Shown: positions 7,514 to 14,868 of the stretch, one piece after another
How the letters are laid out: every line of letters starts with the position of its first letter
Position numbering within the stretch: the first letter of the stretch is position 1
Source: Candidatus Dadabacteria bacterium UBA2774
Lineage (GTDB): Bacteria > Desulfobacterota_D > UBA1144 > Nemesobacterales > UBA2774
Length of the DNA stretch: 17,405 nucleotides
NCBI GenBank assembly: GCA_002352485.1
Contig: DEIM01000223.1
Coordinates: 5,563-22,967 of the forward strand
Reading direction: 5' to 3'
The notes under the pieces: generated by a model
Told to the model about the DNA's origin: nothing
Database searches by the model: none
Seen by the model: the letters and a program-made list of their open reading frames with translations, nothing else
Position numbers and translations under genes: made by a program

Positions 7514-9706
7514 ATGTTGAAAAAGATCGTAGGTTGCGCGGATTTTAATAGCTTAAAAACATTATTATTAGCTCTAGCATTTTTCTTATGCGTATATGCT
7601 GCGCAAACGGAGCCTGCATTGAGCTATATAGGCCCAGGAGCGGGGTTTGCATTTCTATCTTCTTTCCTTGTACTTCTTCTCACGTTTGCGCTTGCGGTTT
7701 TTTACCTGCTCTCGTGGCCGCTCAGGTTTTTAGTGAGAAAACTTTTCAGAAAAGGACCTAAAACAAAGACAGATATAAAGAGAGTAATAATAATAGGGCT
7801 TGACGGAATGGACCCAGGGCTTGCAAAGGGATTCATGGACGAGGGCAAGCTGCCAAATTTTAAAAAACTGAGCGATCAGGGAACTTTTACAAAGCTCGGT
7901 ACAAGCTACCCCTCGATATCGCCTGTGGCATGGTCATCATTTATGACAGGAGTTGACCCATCACATCACAATATTTTCGATTTTATTACACGAGACCCGT
8001 GCACCTATCAGCCAATGCTTACTTCAGCAGACATAGGTAAAGCCTCAAATGTGCTTCCGATCGGCAAGTATATGATACCTCTGGGGAAACCCAAGATGAG
8101 GCTTCTCAGAAAGAGCCAGCCATTCTGGAAGATATTAGGTAAGTACGGGATCTTCAGCTCGATAATACGAGTACCAATCACGTTTCCGCCTGAGAAATTT
8201 AACGGCGTATCGTTGTCGGGGATGTGCGTTCCCGATCTGAGAGGCTCACAGGGAACATTTTCTCACTATACAACTATTAAAGAAAGAACAAACATAGAGA
8301 CAGGTGGAGAAAGCCGCTTTGTCGAGCTCAATAATGACATTATAAAGACGGAGCTTCTAGGACCTGAGAATCACCTGGTTAAAAACGGGGGCGAGCTAAC
8401 ACTGACTCTAACAATAAAACTAGATAAAGAAAAGGCTAAAGCCAGGATCGAGATCTCGGATGAGAGCTTTGAGCTAGAGCCTAAGAGCTATTCTCCCTGG
8501 ATCAGAATTGCATTTAAAGCAGGCCTTGGAATAAAAGTGCATGGTATCTGCCGATTCTACATTAACAGTTTAGCCCCTGACTTTGATATGTACGTGACCC
8601 CGATTAACATTGATCCTGAAGAGCCTGCACTTCCGATATCGCACCCGTTTATTTTCTCTGTTTATCTTGCCAAACTAATAGGCTCGTACGGCACCTTGGG
8701 GCTTGCTGAGGATACCTGGGCGCTTAACGAGGGCGTAATAGATGAGGATGCATTCCTGAAGCAGTCGTATCTACTATATGAAGAGCGGGAGAAGATGTTC
8801 TTTAATGCGCTGGAGAAAACACCCCGCGGGCTTGTGACATGCGTATTCGATACCACAGACCGTGTGCAGCATATGTTCTTCCGCTGTCTTGACCCTGAGC
8901 ATCCCGCAAATAGAGGAAAGGAAGTCGAGAAGTATAAGAATGTAATAGAAGATTTATACATCAAAATGGACGGGCTGATCGGAAGAGCCCTCGAAGAAAC
9001 TGATGATAATACAGTGCTTGGCGTAATATCGGACCATGGGTTTACGCAGTTCAGAAGGGGCGTGAACTTAAACAGCTGGCTCTATAAAGAAGGCTATTTG
9101 GTGCTTAAAGAGGGTTATGCTGTAAGCGGGGACTGGCTTGAAAATGTGGATTGGGAAAGAACAAAAGCATTTTCGCTCGGACTAGCGGGTATTTTTATTA
9201 ATAGGAAGGGCAGAGAATCCGGCGGTATTGTGGAGGAAGGAAAGGAGCTTCAAACGCTCAAGAATGAGATGATTGAAAAGCTTAACGGTTTAGTAGACGA
9301 AGAAATGGGCGGTGTATCAATAAGAGAAATACTGGATACGGAACGTGCTCATTCGGGACCATACAAGTATGACGCGCCTGATCTACTGATAGGCTACAAC
9401 GCGGGCTATAGAAGCTCTTGGGGATGTGCTGTCGGGCGTGTGACGGACTCTGTGTTTGAGGATAACACCAAGCACTGGAGCGGTGACCATTGTGTTGATC
9501 CGAATATAGTACCGGGAGTCATATTTATAAACCGTAAAATATCAAAAGAAAACCCGCACTTAAACGATATGGCCCCCACAGTGCTTGATTTGTTCGGTGT
9601 TGAAATACCAAAATATATGAAAGGCACACCGCTGATAGGGCCGAAAATTACAGATGATCAAATAAACCCTGAAGGTACAGAGGAAAAAGAAGCAAAGGCT
9701 GTATAA
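7514..9706 (+). CDS. Membrane-anchored type I phosphodiesterase-like enzyme (alkaline phosphatase superfamily, Ser nucleophile)
   Basis: The 730-residue protein has a hydrophobic N-terminus (16-30), a YIGPGAG motif (38-44), a TM helix (about 47-68) and a basic stretch (71-91). The catalytic domain shows Asp97 in GLDGMD, Ser136 in SISPVAWSSFMTG, Asp449 and His453 in DRVQH, Asp507-His508 in SDHG, and His659 in WSGDH. A long insert (about 160-440) contains a beta-rich section and VTPINIDPEEPALPIS (361-376), present in the next gene as well. These are signs of a two-metal phosphoester hydrolase or transferase. Whether the domain faces the periplasm depends on whether the first hydrophobic segment is cleaved. 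Its paralogue starts five bases downstream, so the pair is one transcription unit. The substrate is unknown. Confidence 0.85.
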   Translation: MLKKIVGCADFNSLKTLLLALAFFLCVYAAQTEPALSYIGPGAGFAFLSSFLVLLLTFALAVFYLLSWPLRFLVRKLFRKGPKTKTDIKRVIIIGLDGMDPGLAKGFMDEGKLPNFKKLSDQGTFTKLGTSYPSISPVAWSSFMTGVDPSHHNIFDFITRDPCTYQPMLTSADIGKASNVLPIGKYMIPLGKPKMRLLRKSQPFWKILGKYGIFSSIIRVPITFPPEKFNGVSLSGMCVPDLRGSQGTFSHYTTIKERTNIETGGESRFVELNNDIIKTELLGPENHLVKNGGELTLTLTIKLDKEKAKARIEISDESFELEPKSYSPWIRIAFKAGLGIKVHGICRFYINSLAPDFDMYVTPINIDPEEPALPISHPFIFSVYLAKLIGSYGTLGLAEDTWALNEGVIDEDAFLKQSYLLYEEREKMFFNALEKTPRGLVTCVFDTTDRVQHMFFRCLDPEHPANRGKEVEKYKNVIEDLYIKMDGLIGRALEETDDNTVLGVISDHGFTQFRRGVNLNSWLYKEGYLVLKEGYAVSGDWLENVDWERTKAFSLGLAGIFINRKGRESGGIVEEGKELQTLKNEMIEKLNGLVDEEMGGVSIREILDTERAHSGPYKYDAPDLLIGYNAGYRSSWGCAVGRVTDSVFEDNTKHWSGDHCVDPNIVPGVIFINRKISKENPHLNDMAPTVLDLFGVEIPKYMKGTPLIGPKITDDQINPEGTEEKEAKAV

Positions 9707-9711
9707 CTTAC

Positions 9712-11733
9712 ATGATAGGCTATATGAAATTTGTAATATTCACCCAGATGATATCTAAAAACATAAGAAATACGGTATCGATAATAGCTCTAATAGTAAC
9801 ACTCAGCATGTGTGTAATGCTGACAGGATGTGACAGTAATAGTGACACTGCATCCGGTAAAGCTGTGGATGCGGATAAGAAGCTTATAGTGATCGGTTTT
9901 GACGGTATGGACCCTAAAATCGTTCGAAAGCTGATAGCCAAGGGGAAGCTCCCGCATTTTAAGACCTTGAGTGAAATGGGAGATTTTAAAGAGCTTGCTA
10001 CGAGTATTCCTCCTCAGAGCCCTGTTGCGTGGTCGAATTTCATAACCGGAATGAACCCGGGAGGACACGGCATATTCGACTTCATTCACCGTGACCCAGA
10101 GACCATGTTCCCTTATCTGTCTACTTCAAAAACTGAAGCCCCCGAATCCACTATAAGCATAGGCGATTGGGTAATTCCTCTATCAGAGGGCAAAGTGAAG
10201 CTGCTTCGTCAGGGAAAAGCTTTTTGGGAATATCTTACGGAGCATGGGATTACAACTACTATTTTCAGGGTGCCGGCCAACTTCCCCACAGTCGAAGGCG
10301 ACGCGCACCAGATCTCGGGAATGGGCACTCCGGACATACAGGGTACATATGGGACATTCTCGTACTATACGAATGAGAACGTAGATAAGTTCGAGGATAT
10401 TTCAGGAGGAGTAGTATTTTCTGTAAACGTAGCGAATAATAGTTTCAAAAGCGCTCTCCCAGGACCTCAAAATACATTTAAAAAAGACTCGCCCGAAGTA
10501 AAAGTAGAGTTTGAAGTTTATATCGATCCAGAAAACCCTGTCGCGAAGATTAGTGTTCAAGATAACGAGATAATCCTGAACGAAGGCGAGTGGAGCGACT
10601 GGATAACGGTAGAGTACGAGATAATCCCTTACATCGAGAAAGCAAACGGTATTGCCCGCTTTTACTTAAAAGAGATAAGACCTAATATAAAACTTTACGT
10701 AACTCCCGTAAACATCGATCCGAAGGCGCCGGCGCTTCCGATCTCAAACCCTGAGGATTACTCAAAAGAGCTTGCAAAAGCAATCGGGCCCTTCTACACC
10801 CAGGGTATCCCCGAAGATACAAAGGCTCTTTCTGAAGACGTGCTGAACGACAAAGAGTTTCTTCATCAAACTAATATCGTATTTGAAGAGGAGCTTAATA
10901 TGCTCGACTACGAGCTTGCGCGCTTTAAACAGGGGCTACTTTTCTTTTATATCGGAAGAGCGGACCAGCTATCTCACATGTTCTGGCGTACAATGGACCC
11001 AGAGCACCCCGCTTTTGATGAGGCTGTAAAGCTGAGGGAAGTAATAGAGAACTCTTATATAGAAATGGACACCGTGCTGGGAAAAGTATTGGAGAGGATG
11101 GACCCCGATACCACTCTGATTGTATTGTCAGACCATGGGTTTGCCCCATTCTACAGGGCGTTTAACCTAAACACGTGGCTTAAGAACGAAGGTTATGTAA
11201 CTCTTACAGAGGATACCGAAGGTGAGTTCTTTCAAAATGTGGATTGGCAGAACACGAGAGCATATGGTGTAGGGTTTAACGGACTTTATTTGAACCTAAA
11301 AGAAAGGGAGCTAAAAGGAATAGTAGAGCCCTGGGAAAAGAATAAATTACTTGACGAGATTTCCGAGAAGCTGCTTTCTGTAAGAGACCCAAAGAACGGG
11401 GAGCAGGTGGTATCAAAAGTATATAAAGCAAAAGATGTATATCAGGGCTCCTACATGAATGAGGCGCCCGATTTGGTGATAGGTTATAATGAAGGATACA
11501 GGGCTTCATGGGAAACCGTGCTCGGAAGCTTCCCGGAAGAGACACTGAGAGACAATAAAGAGAAGTGGAGCGGCGACCACTTGATGGAGGCGGAGCTGGT
11601 TCCGGGCATTCTGCTATCGAACAAAAAGATCGTATCTGAAATTCCTGCGCTCTATGATATGGCACCAACTATATTAGCTGTATTTGGAATACCTAAGCAA
11701 GAAGGAATGATCGGCGAAAACGTATTAAAATAA
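9712..11733 (+). CDS. Lipoprotein paralogue of the upstream phosphodiesterase (alkaline phosphatase superfamily, Ser nucleophile)
   Basis: The annotated frame gives 673 residues. The true start may be Met13 (ATG 9748), which yields a compact 27-residue signal peptide ending in the lipobox LTGC (Cys40 in the long form). Neither start has a good Shine-Dalgarno. Asp41 after the Cys is the classical inner-membrane retention residue in enterobacteria. Catalytic residues parallel the upstream gene: Asp64 (GFDGMD), Ser103 (PPQSPVAWSNFITG), Asp418 and His422 (ADQLSH), Asp474-His475 (SDHG) and His623 (SGDH). The insert with VTPVNIDPKAPALPIS (330-345) is shared too. The pair looks like a tandem duplication in which one copy became TM-anchored and the other lipid-anchored. 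The domain is predicted to be extracytoplasmic. Confidence 0.85.
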   Translation: MIGYMKFVIFTQMISKNIRNTVSIIALIVTLSMCVMLTGCDSNSDTASGKAVDADKKLIVIGFDGMDPKIVRKLIAKGKLPHFKTLSEMGDFKELATSIPPQSPVAWSNFITGMNPGGHGIFDFIHRDPETMFPYLSTSKTEAPESTISIGDWVIPLSEGKVKLLRQGKAFWEYLTEHGITTTIFRVPANFPTVEGDAHQISGMGTPDIQGTYGTFSYYTNENVDKFEDISGGVVFSVNVANNSFKSALPGPQNTFKKDSPEVKVEFEVYIDPENPVAKISVQDNEIILNEGEWSDWITVEYEIIPYIEKANGIARFYLKEIRPNIKLYVTPVNIDPKAPALPISNPEDYSKELAKAIGPFYTQGIPEDTKALSEDVLNDKEFLHQTNIVFEEELNMLDYELARFKQGLLFFYIGRADQLSHMFWRTMDPEHPAFDEAVKLREVIENSYIEMDTVLGKVLERMDPDTTLIVLSDHGFAPFYRAFNLNTWLKNEGYVTLTEDTEGEFFQNVDWQNTRAYGVGFNGLYLNLKERELKGIVEPWEKNKLLDEISEKLLSVRDPKNGEQVVSKVYKAKDVYQGSYMNEAPDLVIGYNEGYRASWETVLGSFPEETLRDNKEKWSGDHLMEAELVPGILLSNKKIVSEIPALYDMAPTILAVFGIPKQEGMIGENVLK

Positions 11734-11765
11734 GATATAACCAGCTATAAAGAAGAATCATTAAT

Positions 11766-11770
11766 GGAGG
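11766..11770 (+). promoter_or_regulatory. Strong Shine-Dalgarno for the 66-residue protein
   Basis: GGAGG lies 9 bases before ATG 11780. The neighbouring long enzyme genes lack such a site, so this small gene may be translated at a higher rate and its start is secure. Confidence 0.6.
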
Positions 11771-11779
11771 TAAGGGCAG

Positions 11780-11980
11780 ATGTTTGGCGGATCTAAAGTT
11801 AAACTGGATAAAGACCTGATCGAAAGATCAAAAAAACATGCGGAAGAAGCGGGGTACAGCTCACTTGAGGAGTTTATTACACATGCAGTGGAAAAGGAGC
11901 TTAGGAGTGCGGGTGGCTCTACAACCGAGGACGATGAGCAGGTAACCAAGAGGCTTAAGGGTCTTGGGTATATAGAATAG
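11780..11980 (+). CDS. Small ribbon-helix-helix-like protein with sulfatase-type C-terminal tail
   Basis: The protein has 66 residues. A short strand (KVKLD, 6-10) is followed by helix 1 (about 11-24), a GYSS turn and helix 2 (about 28-42), the order of an Arc/CopG ribbon-helix-helix. After an acidic linker (STTEDDEQ, 47-54) it ends in RLKGLGYIE. That tail matches the ends of the 7-TM (LKALDYIQ) and 5-TM (LKALGYIQ) sulfatase-like proteins on either side. The strong Shine-Dalgarno, fully open frame and shared tail support a real gene. It could be a DNA-binding regulator of the locus, or a small adaptor that uses the fold for dimerisation. The sequence does not decide between these. It sits 46 bases after the lipoprotein gene and 98 before the next. 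Confidence 0.75.
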   Translation: MFGGSKVKLDKDLIERSKKHAEEAGYSSLEEFITHAVEKELRSAGGSTTEDDEQVTKRLKGLGYIE

Positions 11981-12078
11981 ATACAACTACATATCAACTT
12001 GTGAATTGTGTAGTTATTCTAGAACATATATGATGTGCATATTTACTTCTGAAAGCTATTAAGAACGAGACGATTTAG

Positions 12079-13971
12079 ATGAATCTAGGTTATATAAAAA
12101 AATACCTCCCAAACATATTCAGGTTGCTTAATATAGCTGTAATACTGGGTGTCGCATTCGGCTTACTCTTTGCCATACTGCACATCTACCAAAATGGATA
12201 CCTAAACTATGGAGTCTACAACATTATACTCTATAACCTTAAGAGCTATGTTACCGACTATATATTATTATTTATATTAATATCCGCAGGCGTCATATTA
12301 TTAAATAGAATATTGGCGAGAATATTCCAAACTAAACCCCCAATGAGATATAATTTATATAGAGCAATTTTCTATTCATTGGTTTTAATCTCTATAGTTG
12401 CACTTATTCTCTATTCCATATATCCAGATCTCATATTGTTTTTAAAATCTACCCCACTAGCTGAATCCTTACATAAACTAACCAAGTCTATAGAAGAAAC
12501 TAAAAGGATTTTTATCTATATAGCATCAGCCGCAGGTCTTATACTCTTAATATTGAGCACTTATTTATTATCTAAGTTTAAAATAGCAGATAAAGTTCAC
12601 AGTCGGTTAATAAGAATTGCCGACTCGGGAGTTACAAAGTCCCTGGGATTCACGCTTTTGGCACTGGTAATCATATTAAATATTTTCGTATACGGATATA
12701 AAAAAATAAACAGTCCGAGCGGACCAAACATATTACTAATTTCTATCGACACGCTAAGGGCCAATCACATCAGCTCTTATGGCCATTACAGAGAAACAAC
12801 TCCAAACATCGATAAATTGGCTGTAAAGGGGATACTTTTTGAAAATGCTTACTCTCAGGGCCCCTGGACCTATCCTTCAATGGCCTCGATGCACACCTCT
12901 CTGTACCCTTCACAAATAGGTATTAATAATTTCAAGACTAAGATACATGAGGGTCATATGACATTGGCAGAGTATATGAAGAATCATTTCTATAACACTC
13001 ACGCAGTTATTTCGAATATAATTGTTAGTAAAGCCAGAGGATTCTCTCAGGGTTTTGATATCTTCGATCAGGACCCTACAGGAAATGCAGACGACTTAAC
13101 TTCACCCCTTGTGACGGACCGGGCAATAGAATATCTTGCGGATACTAAGGGAGATAGATTCTTTCTCTGGCTTCATTATATGGATCCGCACCATAAATAT
13201 ATTCACCACCCTGAATATAATTACAGTGAAGGGTATAGCGGCTCACTCGGAGATATTCTTAACACTGGATCTCTGACAAAACAAAAAGAATCTCTGGATG
13301 AAGAGGATTTGCTATATGTAAAAGACGTGTACGACGAGGAAATTTCTTTCACAGACTATCACATAGGACGCGTATTGGACAATCTAAGTGAACTAGGGCT
13401 CGCTGACAGTACTATAATTATAATAACCGCCGATCATGGAGATGAGTTTATGGAAAGAGGTCATTTCAGTCATGGACAGTCGCTGTATCAGGAACTTATA
13501 CATGTTCCGCTTATAATATATGTTCCTAGCGAGAATGAGATTAAACCAAAGAGGGTTAAATCTAGCGTTGAGGTAAGGAGTATAGCAAGGACAATCCTGG
13601 ACTTGTGCGGCATTCGCAGCAAACATATCCAAGCCCCAAACCTATTAATTATTGCAGAAGAAGGTGGCTCAAACAACTATGCTTTCAGCCAGAAGCTAAG
13701 CAAAGGCGAGCAAAATTGGGAAGCAATAATTATAGGCCAATGGAAGCTCATAAAAAACCTGGATCTTAACTCTTATGAATTATACGATCTGGCAAGCGAT
13801 CCCGGAGAGCAAATGAACTTATTCGATTCAGAGGACATAGATAAAACTGTTATAAAGAATTTAATATCTAAGTCTTCGGCAATTGAGAAAGATAGTGCCT
13901 TTGAAGCCGTGGAAATGGAACTCAAAGAAGAAGATATAGAAAAATTAAAAGCACTGGGATATATACAATAA
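12079..13971 (+). CDS. 5-TM membrane protein with periplasmic sulfatase-like (Thr-nucleophile) domain, EptA/LtaS-like layout
   Basis: Residues 1-207 contain about five TM helices (near 13-35, 59-80, 94-121, 143-164, 188-205), the same number as in EptA and LtaS. Domain 215-630 carries ISIDTLRANH (221-230, Asp224), QGPWTYPSMASMHTS (260-274, nucleophile Thr264), LHYMDPHHKY (365-374), TADHGDEFMERG (450-461) and HFSHGQSLYQE (462-472). Thr replaces the formylglycine residue of sulfatases, so transfer or hydrolysis of a phosphate head group in the periplasm is more likely than sulfate release. It ends in LKALGYIQ. The gene is AT-richer than its neighbours in the TM part. No firm Shine-Dalgarno is seen (only GAACGAGACG). 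It shares its general plan with the 689-residue protein, but helix number and sequence differ. Confidence 0.85.
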   Translation: MNLGYIKKYLPNIFRLLNIAVILGVAFGLLFAILHIYQNGYLNYGVYNIILYNLKSYVTDYILLFILISAGVILLNRILARIFQTKPPMRYNLYRAIFYSLVLISIVALILYSIYPDLILFLKSTPLAESLHKLTKSIEETKRIFIYIASAAGLILLILSTYLLSKFKIADKVHSRLIRIADSGVTKSLGFTLLALVIILNIFVYGYKKINSPSGPNILLISIDTLRANHISSYGHYRETTPNIDKLAVKGILFENAYSQGPWTYPSMASMHTSLYPSQIGINNFKTKIHEGHMTLAEYMKNHFYNTHAVISNIIVSKARGFSQGFDIFDQDPTGNADDLTSPLVTDRAIEYLADTKGDRFFLWLHYMDPHHKYIHHPEYNYSEGYSGSLGDILNTGSLTKQKESLDEEDLLYVKDVYDEEISFTDYHIGRVLDNLSELGLADSTIIIITADHGDEFMERGHFSHGQSLYQELIHVPLIIYVPSENEIKPKRVKSSVEVRSIARTILDLCGIRSKHIQAPNLLIIAEEGGSNNYAFSQKLSKGEQNWEAIIIGQWKLIKNLDLNSYELYDLASDPGEQMNLFDSEDIDKTVIKNLISKSSAIEKDSAFEAVEMELKEEDIEKLKALGYIQ

Positions 13972-14040
13972 ACGTTCAGTACACTTGCTAAAAATGCTGA
14001 TGCTTTAGAGTTCAGAACTTATAAGCTTTAAACTAGAAAA

Positions 14041-14868
14041 ATGTGGTATTTAAATCTCGCTATAAGCAGTTTTTTTTATTTACTCATAGCACCCTTTAAG
14101 AACCTTGACCCGCTATGGTCTCTGATGGTTATGTCCCTTCTCGTAGGGATATTGATGCTTGTAATATTCAGATATACATCAAACCAAGAGGCTATACGAA
14201 AAACTAAAAATAAAATCAGGGCATATATATTCGAGCTCAGGCTATTTAAGGACGAGCTTGGGATCGTGCTTTCAGCACAGAAGAAAATATTCTCTTATAA
14301 CATGAAATATATGTCATACGCCCTTAAACCCATGTTGTTCATGATTGTGCCTCTTGCCTTAATACTGATCCAGCTGGAGGGATGGTACGGGTTTAAGGCG
14401 CTAACACCAGAAGAGTCAGCAGTCGTATCACTTAAGCTATCGGATGGCAATCAGGAGGTAATAAACGGTATTACTATGACTGCATCGCCAGGGCTTGAGA
14501 TAGACTCTCCCGCACTAAGAATTCAAAGTGAAAAGGAAGTTAACTGGAGGATCCGGGCTAAGGAATTTGGCAGCCACAGTCTAACTTTCAATGTGGATAA
14601 TTACTCTTTCAATAGAGAAGTTATCGTATCAGAAAAGGGATTAAAACGCATAACGCCCGCTTCATTCAGATCCGAGTTATGGAATTTTCTACTAAATCCG
14701 GGACAAAAAGCAATACCCGATAATCCCTACGTGGAGGAAATAGATGTCAGCTACCCGCTCAACTCAATTAAAGTTTATAAATGGGGACTCCACTGGCTTG
14801 TAGTGCTATTCGTACTTTCTATTGTTTTCGGATTCGCTCTAAAGGGACTATTTAAGGTTGAGATTTAA
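14041..14868 (+). CDS. Oxa1/EMC3 (DUF106)-like membrane protein with a periplasmic domain
   Basis: The protein has 275 residues. A hydrophobic N-terminus (4-17) and TM helix (about 25-44) are followed by a basic amphipathic, probably coiled-coil stretch (48-93). Then comes LKPMLFMIVPLALILI (95-110) as a second TM, a soluble beta-rich region (about 118-245) and a last TM (about 250-268). TM, cytoplasmic hairpin, then L-K-P-M TM is the pattern I associate with the DUF106/EMC3 branch of the Oxa1/YidC membrane-insertase superfamily. This is from memory and uncertain. The periplasmic region after TM2 is not usual for EMC3. Position after five membrane or exported enzymes suggests a role in their assembly or in moving their lipid substrate; this is inference. 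No Shine-Dalgarno is visible. Its stop overlaps that of the convergent RNase R gene. Confidence 0.6.
   Translation: MWYLNLAISSFFYLLIAPFKNLDPLWSLMVMSLLVGILMLVIFRYTSNQEAIRKTKNKIRAYIFELRLFKDELGIVLSAQKKIFSYNMKYMSYALKPMLFMIVPLALILIQLEGWYGFKALTPEESAVVSLKLSDGNQEVINGITMTASPGLEIDSPALRIQSEKEVNWRIRAKEFGSHSLTFNVDNYSFNREVIVSEKGLKRITPASFRSELWNFLLNPGQKAIPDNPYVEEIDVSYPLNSIKVYKWGLHWLVVLFVLSIVFGFALKGLFKVEI

Noticed and set aside
11780..11980. Toxin-antitoxin antitoxin (ribbon-helix-helix type)
   Set aside because: No small toxin gene lies next to it; the neighbours are large membrane enzymes and the C-terminal tail links it to them.
11985..12015. Inverted repeat AACTACA / TGTAGTT after the 66-residue gene
   Set aside because: The stem is only 7 bp with a 17-base loop and no T-run follows, so I do not call it a terminator.
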